Below are positions 33,171 through 42,260 of a DNA stretch of 42,483 bases, piece by piece. The stretch comes from Martinezella rhizogenes (lineage in GTDB: Bacteria > Pseudomonadota > Alphaproteobacteria > Rhizobiales > Rhizobiaceae), in contig NZ_JAPYZZ010000024.1 in NCBI RefSeq assembly GCF_027460065.1, forward strand, positions 3,331-45,813, read 5' to 3'. How positions within the stretch are numbered: position 1 is the stretch's first letter; each line of letters opens with the position of its first letter. The notes beneath the pieces were generated by a model. It had not been told where the DNA came from. It searched no databases and saw only the letters and a list, made by a program, of their open reading frames with translations. The position numbers and the translations under genes are program-made.

Positions 33171-33834
33171 ATGGCGGCCGCCTGAGACCGCCGGGAGGGC
33201 GTAGCCCGAGCGGGGATCTCAGGCGGGGGCGGCGATTTTTTGAGAGGTGTCCGCCGGCCTTGCGGGCGCGGCTTTGGGCGAGACGATAGCTGTCGCCGTT
33301 CATCTCGAGGATGTTGACGTGGTGGGTGATGCGATCGAGCAACGCGCCGGTCAGACGCTCGGATCCCAAGGTTTCCGTCCATTCGTCGAAAGGCAGATTG
33401 CTGGTGATCAGAGTGGCGGCGGTGGTGAAGCCGACCGACAGACCCCTCTGGCAAGCGGCCAGGCCAAGACCGAGCGCGACATGTGTCTTGCCCGTGCCGC
33501 TAGGTCCGAGCGCGATAACGTTCTCTCGACGATCGATCCATTCGCAGCGCGCCAGTTCCAGCACCCGCATCTTGTTGAGCTTGGGGATGGCGGCGAAGTC
33601 GAAACTGTCGAGGCTTTTAACGACCGGGGACCTGGCCGCCTTGATGCGGCGCTCGACCTTGCGGCGGTCCCGTTCGATCATCTCCCGCTCGGCAAGACGG
33701 GTTAGGTATCCGACATGATCGACGCCTTCCGTGGCACATAGCCGGGCCAGCTTCTGATACTCGCGCTGGAAGGTCGGCAGTTTCAGAGCCTTGAGATAAT
33801 GAGCGAGTAGAATCTCGGGTGTTTCGGCGCTCAT
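33169..33834 (-). pseudogene. istB: IS21-family helper ATPase IstB, Walker B region deleted
   Basis: IstB is the AAA+ helper of IS21 transposition. The N-terminal part (LLAHYLKALKLPTFQREY), the Walker A GPSGTGKTH and the C-terminal SNLPFDEWTE, GSERLTGALLDRITHH and ILEMNGDSYRL are normal. Between GLSVGFTTAA and TLITSNLPF, however, about 50-55 residues are missing, including the Walker B LL(I/V)(I/V)DELG that intact IstB has there. The deletion keeps the frame, at about position 33415-33420. The resulting 221-residue protein cannot hydrolyse ATP normally. The start overlaps the istA stop (ATGA). Confidence 0.85.
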
Positions 33835-34162
33835 GCCACTTCTCCCGCATCATTCGACAAAAGGCGCATATACGCCTTCGCCGAGGTCTTCTCGACCGTT
33901 GCCCTCGGCAGGTAGGGATAGATGGACAGGTCCAGTCGCGGCGGCCGGCGCTCCACCCGGCACAGGATCAGATGCTTGACGGCGTCGACGCTGATCGCGC
34001 CGAGCTGGATGGCCTGCTTTACCGCCGCATGCAGGTCTGCCAGTTCGAAGCTTTCCAGCAGGCGGAGAACCTGTACGTATTCCCGCCGCCCATGCTTTGC
34101 CATGCGGCCTTCCATCAGCCGGCGCAGCGTCGCGAATGGATCGCGGCGGTGGGTGCCAAGAC
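33831..34162 (-). pseudogene. istA: IS21-family transposase IstA, C-terminal fragment
   Basis: The last about 110 residues of IstA remain in frame: RRDPFATLRRLMEGRMAKHG, then RREYVQVLRLLESF, DAVKHLILCRVERRPPRLDL and YPYLPRATVEKTSAKAYMRLL. The coding resemblance stops at about 34162, where a fragment of a different insertion sequence begins on the other strand. The catalytic DDE core is gone. Confidence 0.8.
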
Positions 34163-34165
34163 CCC

Positions 34166-34429
34166 TACATTATGCCGGGCAGTCCGTGGGAATACGGCTA
34201 TCGCGAGAGCTTCAATTCGAAGCTTCGAGACGAACTGCTCAACGGTGAAATCTTCTACACACTCAAGGAGGCGAAGATCATTATCGAAAACTGGAGACGG
34301 CACTACAACACCGTGCGGTCTCACTCGTCGCTGGGCTACAAGCCACCATCCCCCGAAACGACCATTTGGCCTCGCCAGAACGGACCGGCTTCAACACCAG
34401 CGGTGGCCAGCAGGCCAAGCAAGCACTAA
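34166..34429 (+). pseudogene. IS3-family transposase OrfB, C-terminal fragment
   Basis: The fragment covers the last part of an IS3-family (IS407/IS511-like) integrase-type transposase: MPGSPWEYGYRESFNSKLRD, ELLNGEIFYTLKEAKIIIEN and WRRHYNTVRSHSSLGYKPPSP, which includes the glutamate of the DDE triad. The frame runs to TAA at 34427-34429. The 5' part is absent, cut at the junction with istA. The GGGGGCAGAC at 34452-34461 resembles the terminal repeat of this IS group and probably marks the end of the element. Confidence 0.8.
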
Positions 34430-34462
34430 CATTCCAACCGGATCACCGCACGGGGGCAGACT

Positions 34463-34840
34463 ACAACCGGCCGGACGATTCTATCGGTCCGTGTCGTGAG
34501 GAAATGGCAAGGCAGCGTGTCGAGTTTCTGGTTTGCCCTATTCTGCCGATTTCGCATCGTAAAAGCGCACTTTTATCCAGATGTCGCAGAAATTATCAAA
34601 GCCGGAAAAATGCGAATAATCTTGTTAAGTTCTATAACTATTCAATAGCCGGGCAAAGGCGCGGATTGTAACGTTCCAAAGAAGAACACAACCTTGGGCC
34701 CGCTGGGTAACGGTAAAACTACCCATAGACCCGAATGATCTCGGGCTTCCTTTTCGAAAGTCAATGAATGGAAAATAAACGCCTTCCCGCAGTCGCGGCA
34801 GCGGGCGCAGCATTTCTGTTCCTGTAGCTGAGGTATCCAT
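34463..34840. other. Intergenic region upstream of the chemoreceptor
   Basis: No gene is recognisable in these 378 nt. Composition shifts from GC-rich IS flank to a mixed, more AT-rich leader from about 34560. Small inverted repeats occur (GGGTA...TACCC, and CCCGA-N6-TCGGG at 34730-34745 followed by a T-rich run), the latter a weak terminator candidate. GAGG about 8 nt before 34841 is the probable ribosome-binding site of the receptor gene. Confidence 0.4.
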
Positions 34841-36844
34841 ATGTTTTTTGTTCACGCCCTGAAGATTGGCACTAAACTTCTGATTTTGACAAGCATAACA
34901 GTCGCCATCGGTGCGAGCGTCAGCATCTATGAAGCGACGAAACTTCAATCCATCGATAATACATACAGCGATGTCCTGGATCGTGATGCGGCCGGCTCCA
35001 TAAAGCTCGCCGAGATCACCGGAAATTCGGATTCTCTTGGACGCGTTCTCTATCGCATGATCGCTGAATCGGATCCGCCCACCATAAAGGCGATGGAAAA
35101 GGAGCTAAACGACGTCTTTGGTGAAACAGAAAATTTCGTGGATCAGGCGGCCTCCCTTTATCCTGATCAAAAGGCTGATTTTGATAGTCTAAAGTCCGAT
35201 CTTAAGAATTTGCGCGCAACGACCCCGGATATCATTGCCTCAGCTCAGAGCCCCGAAACGGATGCCGCATTGAAGCTCGCCAGCGCAAGTTTTGCGCCGA
35301 TGCGCCTTAAATTCGATGCCAATGCTACAAAACTTTATGACTGGGCGAAGTCGGAACTGAAACGCAAGAACGATGCGGCAAGCGTGGTAACAGACGCCAC
35401 GATCTTTACGAGCTATGGGGTACTCGCAGTAGGAGCCGTCCTCGCGATCATTCTGGGAATTTTGATGAGCCTCACGCAGGTTGTGCGGCCGATCAGGCGC
35501 CTGACGGATGCCATGGCCGAACTTGCCAGCGACAAGCTCGAGACGGATGTACCCTTTACCGATATGCCCAACGAGATTGGTTCCATGGCGCGGGCTGTGG
35601 AAGTATTCAAGCAGAATGGCATCAAGGTACGCGACTTGAGCGCCCAGGAATCGGCGTTGCAAGCCAAGAGCGCCGATCTTCAATCGAGCATCGCGGCGGT
35701 CGTGTCCGCCGCTGTGTCCGGCGACTTTACCCAACGTATCACGCAGGACTACGGCAATGACGATCTCAACCGCTTTGCCATGGGTGTGAACGAACTGGTG
35801 GCCTCTGTCGATCGCGGAATTGCGGAAACCCGCCGCGTCGTTTCGGCCCTGGCCGAGGGCGATCTGACGGACGCGATGAAAGGCAATTTCCAGGGGGCCT
35901 TCGGCGAGTTGCAACAGAACGTCAATGCAACGATGTCCAATTTGGGCTCTGTCCTCGGCGAGGTGCGTTCAGCGATTGATACGATCAATGCCGGTGCCGA
36001 CGAGATGCGGACGGGATCCGGTGACCTTTCAAAGCGCACCGAGCAGCAGGCTGCGTCTCTGGAGGAAACATCCTCGGCTCTCGAGGAAATCACCGCCGCA
36101 GTCAAGAACTCCACCGAGCGGGCGTTCGAAGCAAGCCACATGGTCGATGAGGCGCGCCGAAGCACGGAACTCTCAAGCACGGTCGTCGAGGAGGCCATAT
36201 CCGCCATGGGTCGCATCGAGCAGGCCTCTGGCGAGATCAGCCAGATTATCAACGTAATCGATGAAATCGCTTTTCAGACCAACCTGCTGGCGCTCAATGC
36301 CGGCGTTGAGGCGGCACGCGCTGGCGACGCGGGCAAGGGCTTTGCCGTTGTCGCCCAGGAGGTCCGCGAACTTGCCCAGCGGTCGGCCGCCGCCGCCAAG
36401 GACATCAAGGGGCTGATTTCCCGCTCAGGCGATGAGGTCCATTCCGGCGTCAAGCTTGTGACGGAAACCGGCAAGGCGCTTGGACTGATTCAGGGCCATG
36501 TGGTCAAGATCAACGAACATGTCCATTCGATCGCCACCGCAGCCAAGGAGCAGTCGACCGGGCTGCATGAGGTTAGTACCGCCGTCAACCAGATGGATCA
36601 CGTCACCCAGCAAAACGCCGCGATGGTGGAGGAATCGACTGCGGCTACCAATCGGCTGGCCGATGAAGCGGCAAGCCTCGCGCGGCTTATCGCTCGCTTC
36701 AAGCTGGATACGCGCTCCGCACCGCAGGCTGCAAGCCGGACGAGCAAACCTACCGCTTCACCTGCCCGAGCCCTGGCTAACAGGCTTGCCGGCGCCTTTG
36801 GCAGCCGTGGCGGGCAAGCTCAGACGGAGTGGAGCGAATTCTGA
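34841..36844 (+). CDS. Methyl-accepting chemotaxis protein
   Basis: A 667-residue inner-membrane chemoreceptor. Membrane span 1 is at about residues 7-29 and span 2 at about 189-211, enclosing a helical periplasmic sensor of about 160 residues. A HAMP domain ([20 protein letters not shown]...[13 protein letters not shown]) follows, then a second HAMP-like unit (about 285-365) and the signalling domain. The tip [20 protein letters not shown] and [22 protein letters not shown] is fully conserved, so it should engage CheA and CheW. The C-terminus ends TEWSEF, resembling the W-x-x-F tether for methylation enzymes. It is not next to che genes; ligand unknown. Confidence 0.93.
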   Translation: MFFVHALKIGTKLLILTSITVAIGASVSIYEATKLQSIDNTYSDVLDRDAAGSIKLAEITGNSDSLGRVLYRMIAESDPPTIKAMEKELNDVFGETENFVDQAASLYPDQKADFDSLKSDLKNLRATTPDIIASAQSPETDAALKLASASFAPMRLKFDANATKLYDWAKSELKRKNDAASVVTDATIFTSYGVLAVGAVLAIILGILMSLTQVVRPIRRLTDAMAELASDKLETDVPFTDMPNEIGSMARAVEVFKQNGIKVRDLSAQESALQAKSADLQSSIAAVVSAAVSGDFTQRITQDYGNDDLNRFAMGVNELVASVDRGIAETRRVVSALAEGDLTDAMKGNFQGAFGELQQNVNATMSNLGSVLGEVRSAIDTINAGADEMRTGSGDLSKRTEQQAASLEETSSALEEITAAVKNSTERAFEASHMVDEARRSTELSSTVVEEAISAMGRIEQASGEISQIINVIDEIAFQTNLLALNAGVEAARAGDAGKGFAVVAQEVRELAQRSAAAAKDIKGLISRSGDEVHSGVKLVTETGKALGLIQGHVVKINEHVHSIATAAKEQSTGLHEVSTAVNQMDHVTQQNAAMVEESTAATNRLADEAASLARLIARFKLDTRSAPQAASRTSKPTASPARALANRLAGAFGSRGGQAQTEWSEF

Positions 36845-36899
36845 TGGTGCGGCGGCCTGACAGCAAAATACGCTGCCAGGCTGCACAGGCCATCATCAC

Positions 36900-36927
36900 G
36901 CTGTCACCTCGTTCGTCAGGTGACAGC
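36900..36927 (+). terminator. Strong hairpin after the chemoreceptor gene
   Basis: GCTGTCACCT (36900-36909) and AGGTGACAGC (36918-36927) form a perfect 10-bp stem with an 8-nt loop, 56 nt after the receptor stop. No T-run follows, so it is not a textbook intrinsic terminator; it may end or stabilise the receptor mRNA. It lies just upstream of a small open frame. Confidence 0.4.
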
Positions 36928-36972
36928 GCCATGCCAATGAAACACGGACCCATTGTGAAGAGAAACCTGCAA

Positions 36973-37185
36973 ATGCCCCATCGCAAAATAAGTCTCACCC
37001 ATCCGATTATTCTTGAAGACGCCGACATTCAGGCGTTGCTCGAACATGAGAGGGAAAAACTCATCCAAACGACAAATTTTCTCGAAGCTATTTGCGCGAA
37101 ACTTTCGGCGCGCCATGGCGTACCGCGCCTGTCTATCGTCGATGGCAACTCTCCGCTCGAGGCTGCGGAAGGTTGCCATGACTGA
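36973..37185 (+). CDS. Small protein of unknown function
   Basis: A 70-residue frame from the ATG at 36973, preceded by GAAGAGAAA at a workable distance. The protein is acidic-helical in the middle (ILEDADIQALLEHEREKLIQ, TTNFLEAICAKLSARHGV) and has no signal peptide or membrane span. An in-frame ATG at 36931 and a reading open to 36829 are possible but overlap the hairpin or receptor gene. I do not recognise the family. It lies between a chemoreceptor and a GGDEF-EAL gene. It could be a real small gene or chance; codon use is consistent with coding. Confidence 0.45.
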   Translation: MPHRKISLTHPIILEDADIQALLEHEREKLIQTTNFLEAICAKLSARHGVPRLSIVDGNSPLEAAEGCHD

Positions 37186-37276
37186 TCGTACTTAACTCGC
37201 CCTGCTCAGCGGTCACTGAAATCGATAATCTTCTTTCAACTGCCAGCGACAAGGCAGCGCCCGGATCGGAAATGCT

Positions 37277-39352
37277 GTGAATTCTCTTCGTAAGCCCCAG
37301 ACCTCCGTCGAGCTCCATATTCGATCGATCGGCCGTTATTTTGTGATCGCGGTCATCATAATGACGCTACTGATCGTGGCAACCTACAAGACCGTTTCGA
37401 TTGCGCTTGACCGACATTCACTGCAGCAAGATATCAGTTACCTGCTTGGACGGCAGTTCATCCGCTTTCAGCAACTCTCCAATCAGACACGGGCGATCAT
37501 GCGTGCTTCTGCGGACCAGACGACTCCTGACTATGTCGTTACGCCCATGATTGACAACGTGCGCGACGCCATCATCACCATCCGCAGACTCAACATTGAA
37601 CTGGACAAGCTCCATGGGGAAATTGCACAGAATTTCCTAGAACGGCTCAATCCGAGAGACGAGGCCGTGGAAAATCTTCGGGCTGAATTCGAAGGTCGGC
37701 TGGAAGATTTTCTCGACCGGGCCGAGCGTGTCATCGCTGCCCCGCGGGAAGACAGGCGCGAGCGCTATTCCTTCTGGGGCCCGATCGATTTTGCCGTCGC
37801 TTCCGACAGCCTGCTTATGCGCCAGTTCAGTACGCTGATCGAAAGCGCCCACGACAGAAGTGAAAGCAGCATCAGCCACGCGCGCCTGATAAGCACGCTG
37901 CTTCTCAGCCTCAACGCCGCCGCGCTGATTTCAGCGACCGTTCTGCTTTTCCTGCCCCTGCTTCGAAACCTGCGTGACGAACACCGCCGCACCCGCGATT
38001 TCGAGGTCAGGCTTACGCATTTGGCGCATTTCGACGCCTTGACGGGCTTGAATAACCGGTCCTCCTTCAATGACGCGTTGAGTGGATTATTCAACAATCT
38101 GGAAAAGACCGGTGCTGGTTTCGCCATGCTGCTTGTCGATCTCGATCATTTCAAAGACATTAACGACAGTCTAGGACATCCTGCCGGAGACGTGGTTCTC
38201 AAGCAGGTAGCGCACATCCTTCGGAAGATCTTTTATTCAGGCGAGGTCGTTGCAAGGCTGGGAGGTGATGAATTCGCAATCCTTCTGCCCGGAATCGACA
38301 ATGCATCGACGCTTGAAGCCATTGCGCATAATGCAGTGGCGGCGATTGCAAGTGCCTATCCTCTGGCGGGACGTTTCCTGCCTGTGTCGGCCAGTATCGG
38401 AGGCGCTGTGGCTCCCCTGCATGCAAGCGATGAGGGTATGCTGACCCAGATTGCCGATCTTGCGCTTTATGCGGCCAAGGGAAAGCGAAACACGGCGACG
38501 ATTTTCGACGAGAGCTCACATACTCAGCGCCTCCAGGACATCCAGCTTGCAGCAGGCCTCGCTGCCGCCATCGACCGCGACGAGTTCGTCGTCCATTATC
38601 AGCGCAAGATCGACCTTCAGACGGGTGGGCATCTCGGTTTTGAGGCGCTGGTGCGCTGGCAGCATCCCGAACTCGGCCTTCTGCCGCCCGCGCGATTCCT
38701 GCATCTCATCAAAAGAAATAATTTCATACGCGGCATGACACGTTGCGTCGTCAACACGGTGGCCTCTGACCTCAGGGCATGGAAGGCAAAAGGGCTGCAG
38801 CCGGGATCAGTCGCCATCAACCTTCCCGAAGCGATGCTGGTCGGGAAGGATGGCTTTGAGCTGATCGACGCTACAATCCACGCAAACGGTCTGGATTGGG
38901 AAGATCTAGCGGTCGAGGTGACGGAGGACGTCTTCCTCAACCGCGGAGCGGACCAGATACGAGAAACCATCACCGAGTTTCGTCGCAGGGGCATGTCGGT
39001 GGCGCTGGACGACTTCGGCACCGGCTTCGCATCGCTGGTGCATCTGCGTGACTTTCCATTCGATGAACTGAAGATCGACAGGAGCTTCGTTACCGATCTC
39101 GGCACGGATATCCGATCCGAGCAGATCGTCACAGCCATGATCGATCTTGCACGCAGTCTCGGCAAGCGGTGCGTTGCTGAAGGGATAGAAACCCCGGCGC
39201 AGTATGATTTTCTTCTCCGGGCGCGCTGCGACATTGGTCAGGGATATCTTTTCGCCCGACCTGAAGCTGCCAGCGACGTGATCACGCGTCTGACGGCTCG
39301 CGCACCCGCACAGTCTAACGTGCTGTTTCACCTGCGTCAGGCTACAGGCTGA
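37277..39352 (+). CDS. GGDEF-EAL protein (c-di-GMP turnover), membrane-bound
   Basis: A 691-residue inner-membrane protein with membrane spans at about 20-42 and 205-230 enclosing a helical periplasmic sensor domain. The GGDEF domain has an intact GGDEF at 329-333, but the usual inhibitory RxxD site just upstream is replaced (YSGE). The EAL domain has E456-A-L-V-R-W, INLPEAML, VEVTEDVF, LDDFGTGFAS, LKIDRSFV and AEGIE, so the phosphodiesterase metal and catalytic residues are kept. It could make or break c-di-GMP; with both motifs intact the balance cannot be predicted. The start is a GTG at 37277. A solute-binding protein gene follows after 53 nt and may feed its periplasmic domain. Confidence 0.92.
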   Translation: MNSLRKPQTSVELHIRSIGRYFVIAVIIMTLLIVATYKTVSIALDRHSLQQDISYLLGRQFIRFQQLSNQTRAIMRASADQTTPDYVVTPMIDNVRDAIITIRRLNIELDKLHGEIAQNFLERLNPRDEAVENLRAEFEGRLEDFLDRAERVIAAPREDRRERYSFWGPIDFAVASDSLLMRQFSTLIESAHDRSESSISHARLISTLLLSLNAAALISATVLLFLPLLRNLRDEHRRTRDFEVRLTHLAHFDALTGLNNRSSFNDALSGLFNNLEKTGAGFAMLLVDLDHFKDINDSLGHPAGDVVLKQVAHILRKIFYSGEVVARLGGDEFAILLPGIDNASTLEAIAHNAVAAIASAYPLAGRFLPVSASIGGAVAPLHASDEGMLTQIADLALYAAKGKRNTATIFDESSHTQRLQDIQLAAGLAAAIDRDEFVVHYQRKIDLQTGGHLGFEALVRWQHPELGLLPPARFLHLIKRNNFIRGMTRCVVNTVASDLRAWKAKGLQPGSVAINLPEAMLVGKDGFELIDATIHANGLDWEDLAVEVTEDVFLNRGADQIRETITEFRRRGMSVALDDFGTGFASLVHLRDFPFDELKIDRSFVTDLGTDIRSEQIVTAMIDLARSLGKRCVAEGIETPAQYDFLLRARCDIGQGYLFARPEAASDVITRLTARAPAQSNVLFHLRQATG

Positions 39353-39405
39353 ACAGTTCGCAAACAGCAAGAGCCCGAGTAGCCAAACCATCGACGGAGA
39401 CGCAT

Positions 39406-40653
39406 ATGAAACTGCATGCAGGTATAAGGCTGGCGATTTCTCTTCTTTTATCCTCCGCTGCGACCGCTGCCGGCGCGGACGACGGGATGTCCGTGGATGT
39501 CGTCCACTTCTGGGTGTCGAAAAGCGAATCCGCAGCATTGGACGTTCTCCGTAACAGCTGGTCCGCCGCAGGCAATCAATGGGCGGACATTCCGGTCGAA
39601 AACAAGATTGCAGAGCAGCGGCTGGTGAGCGATCGCATCGCCAACGGTTACGCACCGGCAGCCATGCAGTGGAACGCCAATGAAGGTTCCCGGGAACTGC
39701 CCGAAATGGGGGTGGTGCAGGACATTGACGACGTCGCCTTGGCTGAAAAATGGCATGATGTCATTCCTGCCTCTGTGCTCGCCCGGATATCCTACAGGGG
39801 GAAAGTCTATTTCGCCCCGACCAGTATCCACGCAGAAAACTGGCTGTGGACGAGCACGAAACTCTTCAAGGACATTGCCGTTACTATACCTCGGTCATGG
39901 GATGAAATTTTCGATACGGCCGAAAAGATCAGAGCATCAGGAAAGATCGCCATCGCCCTTGGTGGAAAACCATGGGAAACCTCGCTTATCTTCAACGACA
40001 TCATTTTCGAGGTCTTTGGAGCTGAGGGTTACAAAAGGCTAATCAGTGGCGACCCGGCACTGGTTCAAGGTCCGCAGATGGCCGAGGCACTGACCATCCT
40101 ACGCCGTCTTTCCCGATATGCCGCGCCGTATGAGGAACGCAAGGGCAAGACATGGGCAGATGCGACAGCTGCCGTCGGCGCGGGCGAGGCAGGCATGCAA
40201 TTCATGGGCGATTGGGCAAAGGGCGAATTGTTGGCGCGCGGCTACCGTGTTGGTGATGACTTTGACTGCAGCCTCGTTCCGGGGACATCCATAGCATATT
40301 TCATGGTGGTCGATGCTTTCGCATTCCCGATTGCCAACCGTGATGGCGTGGCCGACGCCCAGCGCGCATTCGCGCGCATGATCCTCAACAGGGAAAATCA
40401 GGTTGCGTTCAGTCGTATCAAAGGGTCATTGCCAGTACGGGTCGACGTCGATCCAACTGCCCTGGACCGTTGCGGGAAGCTCGGGCTGGAAATGATAAGG
40501 GCAAAGAAGGGCGAGGTAAGCGCACAGTCTCAGGCGATGCCGAGCCAGATGTCGGAAGGCTGGATCGGCATCATCGGCGACTATTTCAACGATGAAACGA
40601 TTTCTCCTGAACAAACGCAACAACGGCTTCTCGAACTCCTCAGTCAGCACTGA
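39406..40653 (+). CDS. Extracellular solute-binding protein, family 1 (sugar type), lone gene
   Basis: A 415-residue periplasmic binding protein. Residues 1-24 are a signal peptide (KLHAGIRLAISLLLSSAATAAGA). The mature protein starts VDVVHFWVSKSESAALDVLR, a typical opening of family 1 sugar-binding proteins, followed by GYAPAAMQWNANEGSRELPE and YFAPTSIHAENWLWTSTKLF. No permease or ATPase gene is present around it, so it cannot form an importer from this locus alone. Sitting 53 nt after a membrane GGDEF-EAL gene on the same strand, it may act as a periplasmic sensor. The start follows CGGAGACGC. Confidence 0.88.
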   Translation: MKLHAGIRLAISLLLSSAATAAGADDGMSVDVVHFWVSKSESAALDVLRNSWSAAGNQWADIPVENKIAEQRLVSDRIANGYAPAAMQWNANEGSRELPEMGVVQDIDDVALAEKWHDVIPASVLARISYRGKVYFAPTSIHAENWLWTSTKLFKDIAVTIPRSWDEIFDTAEKIRASGKIAIALGGKPWETSLIFNDIIFEVFGAEGYKRLISGDPALVQGPQMAEALTILRRLSRYAAPYEERKGKTWADATAAVGAGEAGMQFMGDWAKGELLARGYRVGDDFDCSLVPGTSIAYFMVVDAFAFPIANRDGVADAQRAFARMILNRENQVAFSRIKGSLPVRVDVDPTALDRCGKLGLEMIRAKKGEVSAQSQAMPSQMSEGWIGIIGDYFNDETISPEQTQQRLLELLSQH

Positions 40654-41079
40654 TTGTTTTGGCCTTGTCGCTGTCCCGACGCGCAACGCCGACTTCATAA
40701 AGTCTGAAGTGGAATGTCACGGCTTTCAACAGAGTAATCCACGCACTGAAAAATTTCAGTGGAACGCGCACGGCACTGCGGGAAATGAATAATTCCCAGG
40801 GGCCTGACCGGGAAACATGTCCGATCAACGCACCTCAAAAACGAGCATTTTTTCACAGACTGGCGGGAAAATCGGTCTATGCAGAGACGAAGATCATGAA
40901 TTGCTTCGGAAAGCTATAAACGCTTGTAAAGCGAAATCTAATTCAGCTAAGCTTATGGCAGTGAATTCTGAAAAGACATTCTTCAAAATTCAACTATTGA
41001 TTGGGAATTCGTAAAAGTCATACAGAAGTCGATACGGATATGGTTTATGTTTCAACTATTCTACCTCAGTTAGTATTTC
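40654..41079. other. AT-rich intergenic region upstream of the AraC gene
   Basis: These 426 nt become strongly AT-rich from about 40840. They hold several inverted repeats: ACTTCA...TGAAGT near 40691-40710, a perfect 18-bp palindrome at 40744-40761 (listed separately) and GGGAA...TTCCC near 40780-40797. A 65-codon frame (40817-41014) begins with ATG but shows no recognised family and is not called. The region probably contains the end of the binding-protein transcript and the promoter of the AraC gene. Confidence 0.45.
40744..40761. promoter_or_regulatory. 18-bp perfect palindrome
   Basis: CACTGAAAAATTTCAGTG has 8-bp arms around AA. It lies 90 nt after the solute-binding gene stop and about 320 nt before the AraC gene. 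No T-run follows, so an operator is a better guess than a terminator, but no partner regulator is known. Confidence 0.35.
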
Positions 41080-42075
41080 ATGCCCGAAAATAAATTAACC
41101 GATTTCAATCCACAATTCAAAGGCGAAACCTTCGAGGACATGGTTGACGCGTTGACGGCAGGGTTTGGTCATTTCGAAGCGTCGCGGACCGACAGGCAAC
41201 AGTTGCTCGATTGGAAAGTCGGTTTCTGGGGTAACGAACAATTGTCGTTGGTAAGCAATCAGGATCTTGGCGGCTGGGGCGCGAGGACGGTAGGGGAAAC
41301 GCCCGAATGTCTTGCAATTCTTCTGCCACGAATGGGCGCGCTCGATGTCAAACTTGGCAACACCACGGTCGCAGGCATGAAAGGTCGGTTGCTCGTGATG
41401 AACAACCGCGAACCGGAAAGCGTCTCCGTTAATAGCGGCTTCCACCGTTCTGATACGGTGAGCCTGAGCTGGAAGACAATATCCCAAACCTTTGCGGCCA
41501 TGGTGGACACGCCGTTGGTCGGCGGAATGGATTTGTCGCCCGTTGCGGACCTTTCATCAGGTACAGGTCAACTGATCGGCAGTCTGGTGGAGACTATCAT
41601 TCTCGGAATGCGCAACGATGGGCCGCTGCTCAGATCTCCCATTGCCATGGCGAATTTGACGCAGGCCTTGGCGGATATTGTCATCCGTCTTCTTCCTCAT
41701 AGGCACTCGTATCTCCTGGACAACAAAGTCCATCTCTTATCGCCAAGGCATGTCAATCGCGCCATCGAATTCATGCATCTGAATATCGGGCAGCCCATAA
41801 CCATGCGAAACGTGGCCGAGGCGGCGGGTACTTCCCTTCGCGCACTCGAAGTCAGCTTTCGCGACTTCAAGCAGATGACACCATCAGGCTATCTTCGGAA
41901 AATCCGCCTGCAAGCTGCGCGCAGCGATTTGCTAAATCCATTAAACCAGCTATCGCTGAGGGACATCAGCCTCAAGTGGGGATTTCTCCATTTCGGACGC
42001 TTTTCCGCGACCTATCGCGCCGGCTACGGAGAAAATCCGTCAGATACGAAAAGGCGGTCCAGGATAAGCACGTAA
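41080..42075 (+). CDS. AraC-family transcriptional regulator
   Basis: A 331-residue regulator. The C-terminal 100 residues are the double helix-turn-helix: AIEFMHLNIGQPITMRNVAE, AAGTSLRALEVSFRDFKQMT, PSGYLRKIRLQAARSDLLNP and ISLKWGFLHFGRFSATYRAG. The N-terminal domain of about 215 residues has the layout of the AraC-binding-like domain of OruR/EutR-type regulators (cupin-like, not sure). The start ATG at 41080 has no strong Shine-Dalgarno. The target is unknown; the lone binding protein upstream or the autotransporter downstream are candidates. Confidence 0.88.
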   Translation: MPENKLTDFNPQFKGETFEDMVDALTAGFGHFEASRTDRQQLLDWKVGFWGNEQLSLVSNQDLGGWGARTVGETPECLAILLPRMGALDVKLGNTTVAGMKGRLLVMNNREPESVSVNSGFHRSDTVSLSWKTISQTFAAMVDTPLVGGMDLSPVADLSSGTGQLIGSLVETIILGMRNDGPLLRSPIAMANLTQALADIVIRLLPHRHSYLLDNKVHLLSPRHVNRAIEFMHLNIGQPITMRNVAEAAGTSLRALEVSFRDFKQMTPSGYLRKIRLQAARSDLLNPLNQLSLRDISLKWGFLHFGRFSATYRAGYGENPSDTKRRSRIST

Positions 42076-42260
42076 CTACAAGTGCTCTGATTTTCGAAAT
42101 CCCGGAGAAAACTTGGGTCTCAGGTCAGACGCCATGTAGCCTTGTTCCATGGGCGAGGGTGCAATTGGCAGGCCATTTATCGCAGGAATTTCCGGCATTG
42201 CCGTTCCGTGCTTTCAAAGCGTGAAGTGCAAGGATGCCGGCGCACCGTAGGAAGCGGATT

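Noticed and set aside
40817..41014. 65-codon frame before the AraC gene
   Set aside because: It lacks a good ribosome site, lies in AT-rich DNA and matches no family I recognise.
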